NCBI GenBank assembly: GCA_030263555.1
Contig: SZPE01000011.1
Location: forward strand, 10,486 to 74,485
DNA length: 64,000 nt
Direction of reading: 5' to 3'
From: CFX2 sp014338005
Lineage (GTDB): Bacteria > Chloroflexota > Anaerolineae > Aggregatilineales > Phototrophicaceae
In this document: piece by piece, positions 16,677 to 24,618 of the stretch
How the letters are laid out: every line of letters starts with the position of its first letter
How positions within the stretch are numbered: the stretch's first letter is position 1
Program-made: the position numbers and the translations under genes
The notes under the pieces: model-generated
Databases searched by the model: none
What the model saw: only the letters and a program-made list of their open reading frames with translations
What the model was told of the DNA's origin: nothing

Positions 16677-16857
16677 GTTGGCCTCCTCGATAAATGTTTT
16701 TTCAGTATATCATTGAACAACCGCCTAAAGCATAAATCTGCCGGGTTTCGGCTGGCATTCAAAGTCACAGGCGTGTAAGGCGCAGCAGGGCGCTTTAGGG
16801 AGATGTTAGCCCGCCGGAATATGGTTTCGACAAACGGGGTAACGAAGGGTGGAGGCT

Positions 16858-17880
16858 ATGCGACGACTCGTGTTTTTGATCGCCAGCGTGCTGGTGAGCG
16901 GGCTGTTTTTGTGGCTGGCGCTGCGGGACGTTCCACACCAGGAAATCATCGAAAACATCCGCCAGGCCGATCTTGGTTGGGCGCTGATCGCCCTGGTGAC
17001 GGTTGGCCTGGGGCTGTGGACGCGCGCGGTGCGCTGGCGCGGACTGGTCAACTATAAAGTGACCACCATGCAGGCTTTCCACATGCTTAATATCACCATG
17101 CTGCTCAACCAGCTTCCGCTGCGCGCCGGCGAGGTGGCCCGTTCCCTGCTGGCGACCCGCTCCGGCGTGCCGTTGATGACTGCCGCCACCAGCATCATCG
17201 TGGAGCGGCTGCTGGATACGCTGCTTGTGGTGATCTGGCTGTCGGTGGCGCTGACGCAGGCCCCCAACGCGCAGCCGGACGCGGTACGGCTGGCGATTTT
17301 GTTCGGCGCGGCGGCGGTGGCGGCGTTTATCGTGTTGATCGTTTTCGCCCGCCGCCCGGCCATCGCGCATCGAATCCTGGCTTTGGTGGAGCGCCTGCTG
17401 CCGTTCATCAAACGGCTGAACCTGGGACGCCTGCTCGACCATGTGCTGGACGGCGTCCAGCCGCTCACCCACTGGCGCAGCGCCATCCACGCTATCGGCT
17501 GGACGATCATTTCGTGGTCGGTTTCGGCGGTGACGTTCTGCTGCATGATGCTTGCCATCGGCATCCAGGATAACGTCGTATTGATGGCGATTCTCTCGCT
17601 GACGCTGGCATCCTTCAGCATCGCTATCCCGGTCAGCGTGGCGGCGCTGGGGCCGTATGAAGGGGCGGTGCGGCTGGCCGGGGACGCGGCGGGCGTCAGC
17701 CAGGTGCTTTCGACATCGGCGGGTTTCCTGTCGCACGGAATCAACATCCTGGGGTATGCTATCCTGGGTACGATTGGGATGCTGGCGATGGGTATTTCGT
17801 TAGGCGACGTGATGAAAGCCGGTGAGTCGAAAAAAGAGGAGCCGGCGGGGGCTGCGGCTGCCGAACCCGGCGGAGATTAA
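16858..17880 (+). CDS. Second flippase-like membrane protein (UPF0104/AglD-like)
   Basis: A 340-residue protein with about eight hydrophobic segments. It shows the family landmarks RAVRWRGLV near 60 and LNITMLLNQLPLRAGEVARSLL near 78-100, VERLLDTLL near 120, and a late GPYEGAVRLAGDAAG near 265 where the first copy (5857-6834) has GPREAVL. The ATG at 16858 is chosen over a GTG nine bases earlier because GAAGGG is 8 bases from it. It is the first gene of a tight run with an alpha/beta hydrolase (3-base gap) and an FAD enzyme (12-base gap). It probably handles a lipid-linked substrate; the direction and cargo are unknown. Confidence 0.83.
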   Translation: MRRLVFLIASVLVSGLFLWLALRDVPHQEIIENIRQADLGWALIALVTVGLGLWTRAVRWRGLVNYKVTTMQAFHMLNITMLLNQLPLRAGEVARSLLATRSGVPLMTAATSIIVERLLDTLLVVIWLSVALTQAPNAQPDAVRLAILFGAAAVAAFIVLIVFARRPAIAHRILALVERLLPFIKRLNLGRLLDHVLDGVQPLTHWRSAIHAIGWTIISWSVSAVTFCCMMLAIGIQDNVVLMAILSLTLASFSIAIPVSVAALGPYEGAVRLAGDAAGVSQVLSTSAGFLSHGINILGYAILGTIGMLAMGISLGDVMKAGESKKEEPAGAAAAEPGGD

Positions 17881-17883
17881 ACC

Positions 17884-18627
17884 ATGCCGTTTGCGGATTT
17901 AAAAACCGGCGCGCGCCTGTTTTATGAGGAACGCGGCCAGGGTGACAAGCTGCTGCTGCTGCACGGCCTGTTGGGGACGGCGCGCCGCCACTTCGCCCGC
18001 GTGATGGACTGGCTGGAAGCGGATTACCACCTGTACGGCCTCACGCTGCGCGGTTACGGGCAGTCCACCCCCAAACCGCGCGATTTTCCGCCCCGCTTTT
18101 ATCACCGGGATGCGGACGACGTGCTGGCCTTCATGGATGCGGTCGGCATCGAACGGGCGCACATACTGGGATACTCCGACGGCGGGGAAACGGCGCTGGT
18201 GGCGGCTGGACAGCAGCCGGAGCGGTTTCTGTCGGTGGCGGCCATCGGCGCGGTGGGCGTGTTCGATCCGTCCATCCGCCCGCGCGTCCAGAGTATGTAT
18301 CCCGGTTCGTGGATTAGCGACGAGGAAAAAGCCGAACACGGCATCCCGGATGCGGACGCTTTCGTGCTGGGCTGGATTCGCTCGTTTTCGCACTACCTTG
18401 ATCTGGGCGGCGGCGTCAGCCTGGATACCGCGCCAAAGATCGCCTGCCCGGTGCTGCTGATGCTGGGCGACGGCGATACGCTGAACCCGGCGGCTTTCGC
18501 CCGCACATATCTGGAGCGTGTGCGGGATGGCCGGCTGGAGGTCTTCGCGGACTGCGGCCACCCGGTACACGAGCAGAAGTGGGATGAGTTTACGCGGGTG
18601 TATGGGGCATTTTTGAACCGGACATAG
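17884..18627 (+). CDS. Alpha/beta hydrolase
   Basis: A 247-residue serine hydrolase of the alpha/beta fold. The oxyanion loop is LLLHGLLGTARRHF near residue 25, the nucleophile elbow GYSDGG near 98-103, the acid in LMLGDGDTLNP near 200 and the catalytic His in CGHPVHEQ near 222. All three catalytic positions are present. There is no signal peptide, so it acts in the cytoplasm. The family cannot be narrowed to a substrate from motifs alone (esterase, lipase, haloalkane or C-C hydrolases share them). It sits between a flippase-like gene and an FAD enzyme, most likely in one transcript. Confidence 0.88.
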   Translation: MPFADLKTGARLFYEERGQGDKLLLLHGLLGTARRHFARVMDWLEADYHLYGLTLRGYGQSTPKPRDFPPRFYHRDADDVLAFMDAVGIERAHILGYSDGGETALVAAGQQPERFLSVAAIGAVGVFDPSIRPRVQSMYPGSWISDEEKAEHGIPDADAFVLGWIRSFSHYLDLGGGVSLDTAPKIACPVLLMLGDGDTLNPAAFARTYLERVRDGRLEVFADCGHPVHEQKWDEFTRVYGAFLNRT

Positions 18628-18639
18628 AGAATAAAACGC

Positions 18640-19956
18640 ATGAGCCATCGTTTAAGTGCTGCCATCATCGGCGCGGGCGCAGCGGGATTAACCGCCGCCT
18701 GGGACCTGAGCCGCGCCGGGTTAGATGTGGAAGTGTTCGAGGCGGAAAGCGCCGCCGGCGGGCTGGCCGCCGGTTTCCGTGACGAAAACTGGGACTGGTC
18801 GCTGGAAAAGTTTTACCATCACTGGTTTGAAACCGACACCGAGGCCATCAAACTGGCCGGCGAAATCGGTTTTGCCGACAAAGTGCTGTTCCCGCGCCCC
18901 AGAACCAGCTATTGGATCAACGGCAAAATCTACCGCTCGGAGATGAACGCCTCCACGCTCAAACTGCCGCTGTCGCCCTTCAGCCTGTTCCGGCTGGGCC
19001 TGGCGGGGGTTTACCTCAAGTTCATCACCAAAAACTGGCGCGCGCTGGAGCAGGTGACTGCCCACGACTGGATGCGCCGCTATATGGGCGAGGAAGCCTA
19101 CAACCGCCTGTGGCGACCGCTGCTGATCGGCAAGTTCGCCGACCGCTATCAGGATGTGAATATGGCCTGGATGTGGGCGCGCATTTATACCCGCAGCGTG
19201 CGGCTGGGCATTTTTGAAGGCGGCTTCCAGGCTTTTATGGATGCGCTGGCCGACGCGGTGCGCGGCAGGAGCGGGGTTATCCACTTCAACACGCCGGTTC
19301 AGGTTGTTCGCATTCAGGACGGAAAACCGGCGCTTACGGTCGGCGGCCAGACGCGCGCCTTCGACCGGGTAATCAGCACGACTTCACCGGCGCTGATGCT
19401 GCGCCTGACTCCCGACCTGCGCGAGACGCCCTACGGGCGGCAGATGGCGGACTTGCAAAGCATCGGCGCGATCTGCGTGGTGCTGGCGCTCAAACAGTCG
19501 GTGCTGACGGACGGCACTTACTGGCTGAACCTGCCCGCCACCAGCGCCGACAAACGCGCCAGCGAGTTTCCCTTCCTGGCGCTGGTGGAGCATACCAACT
19601 GGCTGGACAAAAAACACTATAACGGCGACGTGCTGGTGTACTGCGGCGATTATGTGCCGCCTGACCACGAGTATTTCCAGATGAGTGATGACGACCTGGT
19701 GGCGCGTTTTCTGCCGGCTTTAAAGAAGGTCAACCCGGCCTTTTCGCCGGACTGGATTCGCAAAACCTGGGTCTGGCGCGCGCCGTATGCCCAGCCTGTG
19801 CCGGGCGTCCGCCACAGCCAGAAGATTCCACCGCTGACCACGCCGCTGCCGGGCATCATCTGGGCCAGCATGAGCCAGGTGTACCCCTGGGATCGCGGCA
19901 CGAACTACGCCATCCTCATCGGGCGCGAGGCGGCGAAGCTGGCGCTGCCGGGGTAG
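18640..19956 (+). CDS. FAD-dependent amine-oxidase-like/UDP-galactopyranose mutase-like oxidoreductase
   Basis: A 438-residue flavoprotein. The N-terminal Rossmann motif IIGAGAAGLTAAWDLSRAG (9-27), VEVFEAESAAGGLA (about 31-44) and the C-terminal FAD contact YPWDRGTNYAILIGREAA place it in the NAD(P)-binding-8/amine oxidase superfamily with phytoene desaturases, protoporphyrinogen oxidases and UDP-galactopyranose mutases. The family often annotated only as FAD-dependent oxidoreductase occurs beside polysaccharide genes. With a flippase-like protein upstream and UDP-glucose dehydrogenase downstream, a sugar-nucleotide or lipid-sugar substrate is plausible but not shown. Confidence 0.82.
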   Translation: MSHRLSAAIIGAGAAGLTAAWDLSRAGLDVEVFEAESAAGGLAAGFRDENWDWSLEKFYHHWFETDTEAIKLAGEIGFADKVLFPRPRTSYWINGKIYRSEMNASTLKLPLSPFSLFRLGLAGVYLKFITKNWRALEQVTAHDWMRRYMGEEAYNRLWRPLLIGKFADRYQDVNMAWMWARIYTRSVRLGIFEGGFQAFMDALADAVRGRSGVIHFNTPVQVVRIQDGKPALTVGGQTRAFDRVISTTSPALMLRLTPDLRETPYGRQMADLQSIGAICVVLALKQSVLTDGTYWLNLPATSADKRASEFPFLALVEHTNWLDKKHYNGDVLVYCGDYVPPDHEYFQMSDDDLVARFLPALKKVNPAFSPDWIRKTWVWRAPYAQPVPGVRHSQKIPPLTTPLPGIIWASMSQVYPWDRGTNYAILIGREAAKLALPG

Positions 19957-20110
19957 GGGCGCTTCTGGCCTCGACACGCGGCACTCGGCACTTGCATTAA
20001 GGTTTCCGCAAGGCCGGAGGCTTACGGTTGCCTGTGTACCGGCAAGGTTTTTCACCTGCATACCCTCACACAAAGGTAGATTCTCTGTTCCGGTTGCGTA
20101 TAAATTTCAC

Positions 20111-20152
20111 TACAATAAACATTAACCGCTGTTTTTGAGTGGTACGGTTAAT
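20111..20152 (+). promoter_or_regulatory. -10 box and dyad in the ugd leader
   Basis: TACAAT at 20111-20116 is followed, from about the transcription start, by ATTAACCG (20121-20128) and its perfect inverted copy CGGTTAAT (20145-20152) with 16 bases between. The dyad could be an operator or an RNA hairpin; it lies 25 bases before the ATG at 20177 and ends upstream of the Shine-Dalgarno sequence. Confidence 0.55.
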
Positions 20153-20176
20153 ACACACTCGCCAAGAGGAGAAACC

Positions 20177-21571
20177 ATGAAAATTCTCGTCGCTGGAACC
20201 GGATTTGTGGGCTTAACGCACGCTGCGGTGATCTCGGAATATGGTCATGAAGTATATGCCTATGATGTGGATGAAAAGAAAATCGCGGCCTACTGCTCCG
20301 GCGATCCGAAGCAGATCGAGGAATACGTCAACGAACCCGGCCTGTCAGAAATTATCGCCGAAAATCTGAACCGGTATTTGTTCTTCCTGCACGCCAACGA
20401 CATCGAAAATATCATCGAAGGCACGGACGCGATTTTCCTGTGTCCCCCTACGCCGCCTAACCCTAACGGCTCGTCCGACCTGAGTTATTATCTGGATGTC
20501 GCTAACCATCTGGCGCGCCTGCTGGCGAAACGCCAGGATCAGCGGCGGGTGGTGCTGATTAACAAAAGCACCGTACCCATCGGCACAGCGCGCCTGCTGG
20601 AAGGCGTGCTGAAGCAGCACGAAGTCCCGAACGCCGGCGTGGCCTCCAACCCCGAATTTCTGCCGGAAGGTGATGCGGTCGAGAAGTCCCGCCGCCCTGA
20701 CCGGGTGGTGGTCGGCGCGGATACCGAGGATGACTTCAAAATCATCCGGCGCATTTATTCGCAGTTCGTCAACCATGTGCGGATTCGTTATATCGAAACC
20801 ACGCCGGAAACCGCCGAGGCGATCAAATATACGGCCAATACGCTGCTGCTGACGTACATCTCCTTCTGGAACGGCGTGGGCGCGCGGCTGGGCGAGGCGT
20901 TCCCGAACATCCGCATGGAAGACCTCAAACGCGGCGTGACCGCCGACGGGCGCATCAGCACGTGGGGGTCGTATGTCTCCAACGGGGCGGGCGGCTCGTG
21001 TTTTGGCAAGGATATACAGTCGCTCATTTACCAGTTCAAAAGCGCCGGCCAGCCCGCCGACCTGCTGCAAGCCGTTTATGACATCAACGAATTTCAGAAG
21101 GTTTATCTGGTAGACCGCGCCATCCAGGAAGCCGGCGCGAACTTCAACAACCGGACGGTGGCGCTGCTGGGGCTGGCCTTCAAACAGCGCACCAACGATA
21201 TGCGCGATGCATCGTCGCTGCAAGTGGTCAACGCGCTGCTGGGGCGCGGCGTGAAGGCCATCCGCGCTTACGACCCGCTGGCGATGAACGAAGCCCGGCG
21301 TTTTTTCAACCCTGACCAGAACCACCTGTTCGAGCGCATCAGCTATCACAACTCGCCCAGGGAAGCCATGCAGGGCAGCGACATGCTGTTCATCTCCACC
21401 GATTGGGAGGAATTCCGGGGGCTGTCCCGCACCATCGAACAGAGCGTCCAGCCGCCGTACCTGGTGATTGATGGCCGCCGCATGATCCCGGATTATATGG
21501 AGCTGGTCGAGCGCGGTTATGGTTATCTGGCGGTCGGCTCGCCGTACCTGTATAAAAACGCCTCGTCGTAG
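20177..21571 (+). CDS. UDP-glucose 6-dehydrogenase family protein
   Basis: A 464-residue member of the UDP-glucose/GDP-mannose dehydrogenase family, which oxidises the C6 alcohol of a nucleotide sugar to an acid using two NAD. Visible: MKILVAGTGFVGLTHA NAD-binding loop at the N-terminus, SNPEFLPEGDAV near 162, the catalytic Cys275 in GGSCFGKD and the C-terminal domain start ALLGLAFKQRTNDMRDASS near 340. It is somewhat longer than typical UGDs, and the first 100 residues carry an unusually long segment before PPTPPNPNGSSDLSY. AGAGGAG lies 6 bases before the ATG. It can supply UDP-glucuronate to the polysaccharide genes nearby; UDP-ManNAc or GDP-Man specificity is not excluded. Confidence 0.9.
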   Translation: MKILVAGTGFVGLTHAAVISEYGHEVYAYDVDEKKIAAYCSGDPKQIEEYVNEPGLSEIIAENLNRYLFFLHANDIENIIEGTDAIFLCPPTPPNPNGSSDLSYYLDVANHLARLLAKRQDQRRVVLINKSTVPIGTARLLEGVLKQHEVPNAGVASNPEFLPEGDAVEKSRRPDRVVVGADTEDDFKIIRRIYSQFVNHVRIRYIETTPETAEAIKYTANTLLLTYISFWNGVGARLGEAFPNIRMEDLKRGVTADGRISTWGSYVSNGAGGSCFGKDIQSLIYQFKSAGQPADLLQAVYDINEFQKVYLVDRAIQEAGANFNNRTVALLGLAFKQRTNDMRDASSLQVVNALLGRGVKAIRAYDPLAMNEARRFFNPDQNHLFERISYHNSPREAMQGSDMLFISTDWEEFRGLSRTIEQSVQPPYLVIDGRRMIPDYMELVERGYGYLAVGSPYLYKNASS

Positions 21572-21600
21572 TGGAGGCGCTCGAACGCGGTTTTATCGAG

Positions 21601-21632
21601 ACAGGGGGCGTAAGCTCCCTGTTTGATTTTTT
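21601..21632 (+). terminator. Intrinsic terminator after ugd
   Basis: ACAGGGGGC (21601-21609), loop GTAA, GCTCCCTGT (21614-21622), then TTGATTTTTT. The nine-pair stem contains one G-U pair. Confidence 0.85.
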
Positions 21633-21740
21633 GGGGGGCAGAAACAATCATCAGATGTTCAGACTTCGCCATTAGCAAACGGCCTTATGGCATGATATGA
21701 TGTCCGATCAAACCACAGACGTAAAAGGAAAAGAGAAGCT

Positions 21741-23033
21741 ATGGCAGGTGTCACCCGCCACCAACTGGATAATGGTTTAACGGTACTTTTGAAGGAACAG
21801 CACAGCGCACAGGTCATTAGCTGGTGGGTGTTATACCGCATCGGCAGCCGCAACGAACATACCGGGCAGACCGGCATCTCCCACTGGACGGAACATATGA
21901 TGTTCAAGGGGACGGAACAGTTCCCCGGCGGCCAGCTGGACAAGATGATTAGCCGCGAAGGCGGCACGTGGAACGCGCAGACCTCGATGGACTATACGGC
22001 CTATTTTGAAACCATGCCCGCCGACCGGATTGACCTGGCGCTGCGCCTGGAGGCCGACCGTATGGTGAACGCCCGCTTCGAGCCGGACGAAGTGGAGTCG
22101 GAGCGCACCGTCATCATTTCCGAGCGGCAGGGGGCGGAAAATTCGCCGCTGTTCTGGCTGGGCGAGGAAGTGCGCGCGGCGGCCTTTCGCGTGCATGGCT
22201 ACCATCACGAAATCCTGGGCGACATGGCCGACCTGCAAACCATAACGCGGGACGACCTGTACGGCCACTACAAAAGCCATTATATGCCGAATAACGCCAT
22301 CGCCGTCGCAGTAGGGGATTTTGACACCCCGGATATGCTCCGGCGCATCGAAGCCCTCTACGGCGCGATTCCGCCGGGCAGCCCGCCGAAAATCTTCCGG
22401 CGGCCAGAGCCGGAGCAGCAGGGTGAGCGCCGCGTGCGGGTGGAGCGCCCCGGCAGCAACGCCTTTCTGGAAGTGGCCTACCGCGCCCCGGCGGCCACCG
22501 ACTCCGACTGGTTTAAGGTGGCGATCCTCAACAGCATCCTCACCGGCCCCAGCGGCATGGGCGGCGGCAGCGTGGATAACAAAACCAGCCGCCTGTACCG
22601 GGCGCTGGTGAAAACCGAAATCGCCGCCGACGTGGACGGCAGCCTGATGCCGACCGTAGACCCGTATCTGTTCGACATCGTGGCGACACTGCGCCCCGAT
22701 CGCACGCTGGAGGAAGCCGAAGCCGCGCTGGATGCCGAAATGCAGCGCATCGCCAGCGAGCCGGTTTCCGAGGCGGAACTGGAACGCGCCAAAAAACAGG
22801 CGCGGGCGCTGTTCGCTTACAGCACCGAACGCGTCACGGCGCAGGCCTTCTGGCTGGCGTTTGCCGAAAATTTTGAAAATTACACCTGGTTTGAACAGTT
22901 CGTGCCGCGCCTGGAAGCGGTCACGGTCGAGGATGTGCTGGAGGTGGCGCGGCGCGTCCTGCGCCCGCAGAACCGCACTGTTGGCTGGTTCATCCCAACC
23001 GGCGACGGCGAATTTGCCGAGGAAGAAGAATAA
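21741..23033 (+). CDS. M16 family zinc metallopeptidase, catalytic subunit
   Basis: A 430-residue M16B protein. The inverted zinc motif HWTEH (His48, Glu51, His52) is intact in ISHWTEHMMFKGT, with the downstream acidic ligand in the EVESERTVIISE region near 117-128. Two M16 lobes follow the standard length for a half enzyme. The next gene encodes a second M16 protein without the zinc site, and the two normally form a heterodimer in which this chain carries the active site. It has no signal peptide, so processing is likely cytoplasmic. The gap to the partner gene is 4 bases. Confidence 0.93.
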   Translation: MAGVTRHQLDNGLTVLLKEQHSAQVISWWVLYRIGSRNEHTGQTGISHWTEHMMFKGTEQFPGGQLDKMISREGGTWNAQTSMDYTAYFETMPADRIDLALRLEADRMVNARFEPDEVESERTVIISERQGAENSPLFWLGEEVRAAAFRVHGYHHEILGDMADLQTITRDDLYGHYKSHYMPNNAIAVAVGDFDTPDMLRRIEALYGAIPPGSPPKIFRRPEPEQQGERRVRVERPGSNAFLEVAYRAPAATDSDWFKVAILNSILTGPSGMGGGSVDNKTSRLYRALVKTEIAADVDGSLMPTVDPYLFDIVATLRPDRTLEEAEAALDAEMQRIASEPVSEAELERAKKQARALFAYSTERVTAQAFWLAFAENFENYTWFEQFVPRLEAVTVEDVLEVARRVLRPQNRTVGWFIPTGDGEFAEEEE

Positions 23034-23037
23034 CACT

Positions 23038-24324
23038 ATGCCTGACCACACCAATTCCCTGCCCGGCCCGGACACCATCACGCGGGTGACGCTGGAAAAC
23101 GGCATCACCGTCCTGGTTTACGAAAACTTCGCCGCCCAATCGGTTGTCCTGGCCGGTTCGCTGACGGCGGGCAGCCAGCACGAAACGGCGGAAAAATCCG
23201 GCCTGGCGAGCATGACCGCCAGCGCCCTAATGCGCGGGACGTTCACCCGCGACTTCGATACCATTCACGCCAACCTGGAGGACATCGGGGCCGATCTGGA
23301 CATCGGCGCGGGCGTCCATACCGCCGGCTTTAACGGCAAGGCGCTGGCCGAAGACCTGCCGGTGCTGGTGAACCTGCTGGCCGACGTGCTGCGCGAGCCG
23401 GCTTTTCCCGCCGATCAGGTGGAGCGGCTGCGCGGCGAGATCATCACCGGCCTGCGCTACCGCCAGCAGGACACACGCTTCCGCGCCAACCGCGCCTTCC
23501 GCGATGCGCTGTACCCGCCCAACCATCCCTATCATTACAGCGTTCGCGGCACGCTCCAGACCGTGCCGGAAATCACCGTCGCCGATCTGGCCGATTTTCA
23601 CCGGCGGCATTATGGGCCGGCGGGCATGATCGTGGTGATCGTCGGCGCGGTGCGCGCGGGCGAAGCGGTGGACATCGTGCGCGCGCGCCTGGGCGACTGG
23701 CGGAATTCCGGCCAGTCCACGCCGCCCCCACTGCCGGAAGTGCCGCCGCTGGAAGAAACACGGCGCGTGAACGTCATCATCCCCGGCAAAACGCAGTCAG
23801 ACATCGTGCTGGGTGTGCCGGGGCCGTCGCGCCTGGCCGACGATTACCGCCCGGCGCTGCTCGCCAACAGCGTCCTGGGACAGTTCGGCATGATGGGGCG
23901 CATCGGCGAAGAAGTGCGCGAAAAACGCGGCCTGGCCTATTACGCCTACAGCGCGCTGGAAGGGGGACACGGCCCCGGCCCCTGGAGCGTGATCGCCGGG
24001 GTGAACCCGGCCAACGTGCAGCTGGCGGTGGACAGCATCGTGGGGGAAATCCGCCGTATCACCAGCGAGCCGGTCAGCGATGAAGACCTGGCCGATAACA
24101 AGTCGTATTTCACCGGCCACCTGCCGCTGCAGCTGGAAAGCAACGAGGGCATCGCGGCCTCGATTCTGAACATCGAAACTTACGATCTGGGGCTGGATTA
24201 CCTGCTGACGGTGTGCGACGAAATCAACGCGCTGACCAAAGAAGACCTGCTGGCGGCGGCGCGGCATTACCTGAACCCGGATACGTTTGTGCTGGCGGTG
24301 GCCGGGCCCGATTCTGAGGGCTGA
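23038..24324 (+). CDS. M16 family peptidase-like subunit lacking the zinc motif
   Basis: A 428-residue M16 protein. Where the catalytic partner has HWTEH, this one has SGLASMTASALM, so it cannot bind the zinc. It keeps the substrate-binding Arg/Tyr pair of the C-terminal lobe (EKRGLAYYAYSALEGG near 300-315). This division matches bacterial heterodimers such as the M16B pairs where one chain holds the catalytic site and the other the R/Y pair. Start MPDHTNS at 23038 is 4 bases after the partner's stop. Confidence 0.92.
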   Translation: MPDHTNSLPGPDTITRVTLENGITVLVYENFAAQSVVLAGSLTAGSQHETAEKSGLASMTASALMRGTFTRDFDTIHANLEDIGADLDIGAGVHTAGFNGKALAEDLPVLVNLLADVLREPAFPADQVERLRGEIITGLRYRQQDTRFRANRAFRDALYPPNHPYHYSVRGTLQTVPEITVADLADFHRRHYGPAGMIVVIVGAVRAGEAVDIVRARLGDWRNSGQSTPPPLPEVPPLEETRRVNVIIPGKTQSDIVLGVPGPSRLADDYRPALLANSVLGQFGMMGRIGEEVREKRGLAYYAYSALEGGHGPGPWSVIAGVNPANVQLAVDSIVGEIRRITSEPVSDEDLADNKSYFTGHLPLQLESNEGIAASILNIETYDLGLDYLLTVCDEINALTKEDLLAAARHYLNPDTFVLAVAGPDSEG

Positions 24325-24326
24325 CG

Positions 24327-24491
24327 ATGGCCGCGCCTGAGCGTCTGGTCGCGGAGCGGATCGGAGGGCTGGCGGCGGTGCAGGCGTTTTGCCGCCGCCA
24401 TCCTATGCGCCGGCTGGCGCTGTTCGGCTCGGTGCTGCGGGATGAAACGCGGCTGCGCGACATGCTGGACGCCGCCCTGCCGCCGGAGTAG
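24327..24491 (+). pseudogene. Scar of an MNT nucleotidyltransferase/HEPN toxin-antitoxin module
   Basis: A 54-codon frame. Residues 1-40 look like the start of an MntA-type minimal nucleotidyltransferase (HPMRRLALFGSVLRDE matches the LFGSVLRDD strand-loop before the catalytic DxD), but the DxD and the rest are absent. Immediately after, TRLRDMLDAAL resembles the first helix of the HEPN partner (DRxRLRHMLDAA). This looks like a deletion that joined the front of the antitoxin to the front of the toxin, leaving a non-functional remnant. It begins 3 bases after the M16 gene. The fusion reading is inference from short matches; it could also be a small protein of its own. Confidence 0.55.
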
Positions 24492-24547
24492 GGGCGCATC
24501 GAACATACGGTCTTGACATTCGCCACAGACCAATGGTGACAAATGAT

Positions 24548-24576
24548 TTACGCCCGGCGTGAAAAATCGTTACAAT
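24548..24576 (+). promoter_or_regulatory. Possible promoter of the PQQ/cytochrome lipoprotein gene
   Basis: TACAAT at 24571-24576, with TTACGC 17 bases upstream (24548-24553), 42 bases before the ATG at 24619. A consensus TTGACA at 24513-24518 has no partner at the right distance. Confidence 0.4.
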
Positions 24577-24618
24577 CGCCCGCCAGTACAAGTGCAGCGA
24601 TTGGTCGAGGAATTTTTC

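Noticed and set aside
21831..23108. 425-codon minus-strand open frame across the first M16 gene
   Set aside because: The plus strand has the intact HWTEH peptidase. The minus frame is His/Arg/Gln-rich without domains, as expected for an antisense shadow in GC-rich coding DNA. The same applies to long frames opposite E1 (29430-30638), the TIM-barrel gene (30466-31713) and the histidine kinase (60541-61830).
24513..24518. Consensus TTGACA before the PQQ lipoprotein gene
   Set aside because: No -10-like sequence lies 16-18 bases downstream (the position reads GTGACA); the TACAAT at 24571 is too far away to pair with it.
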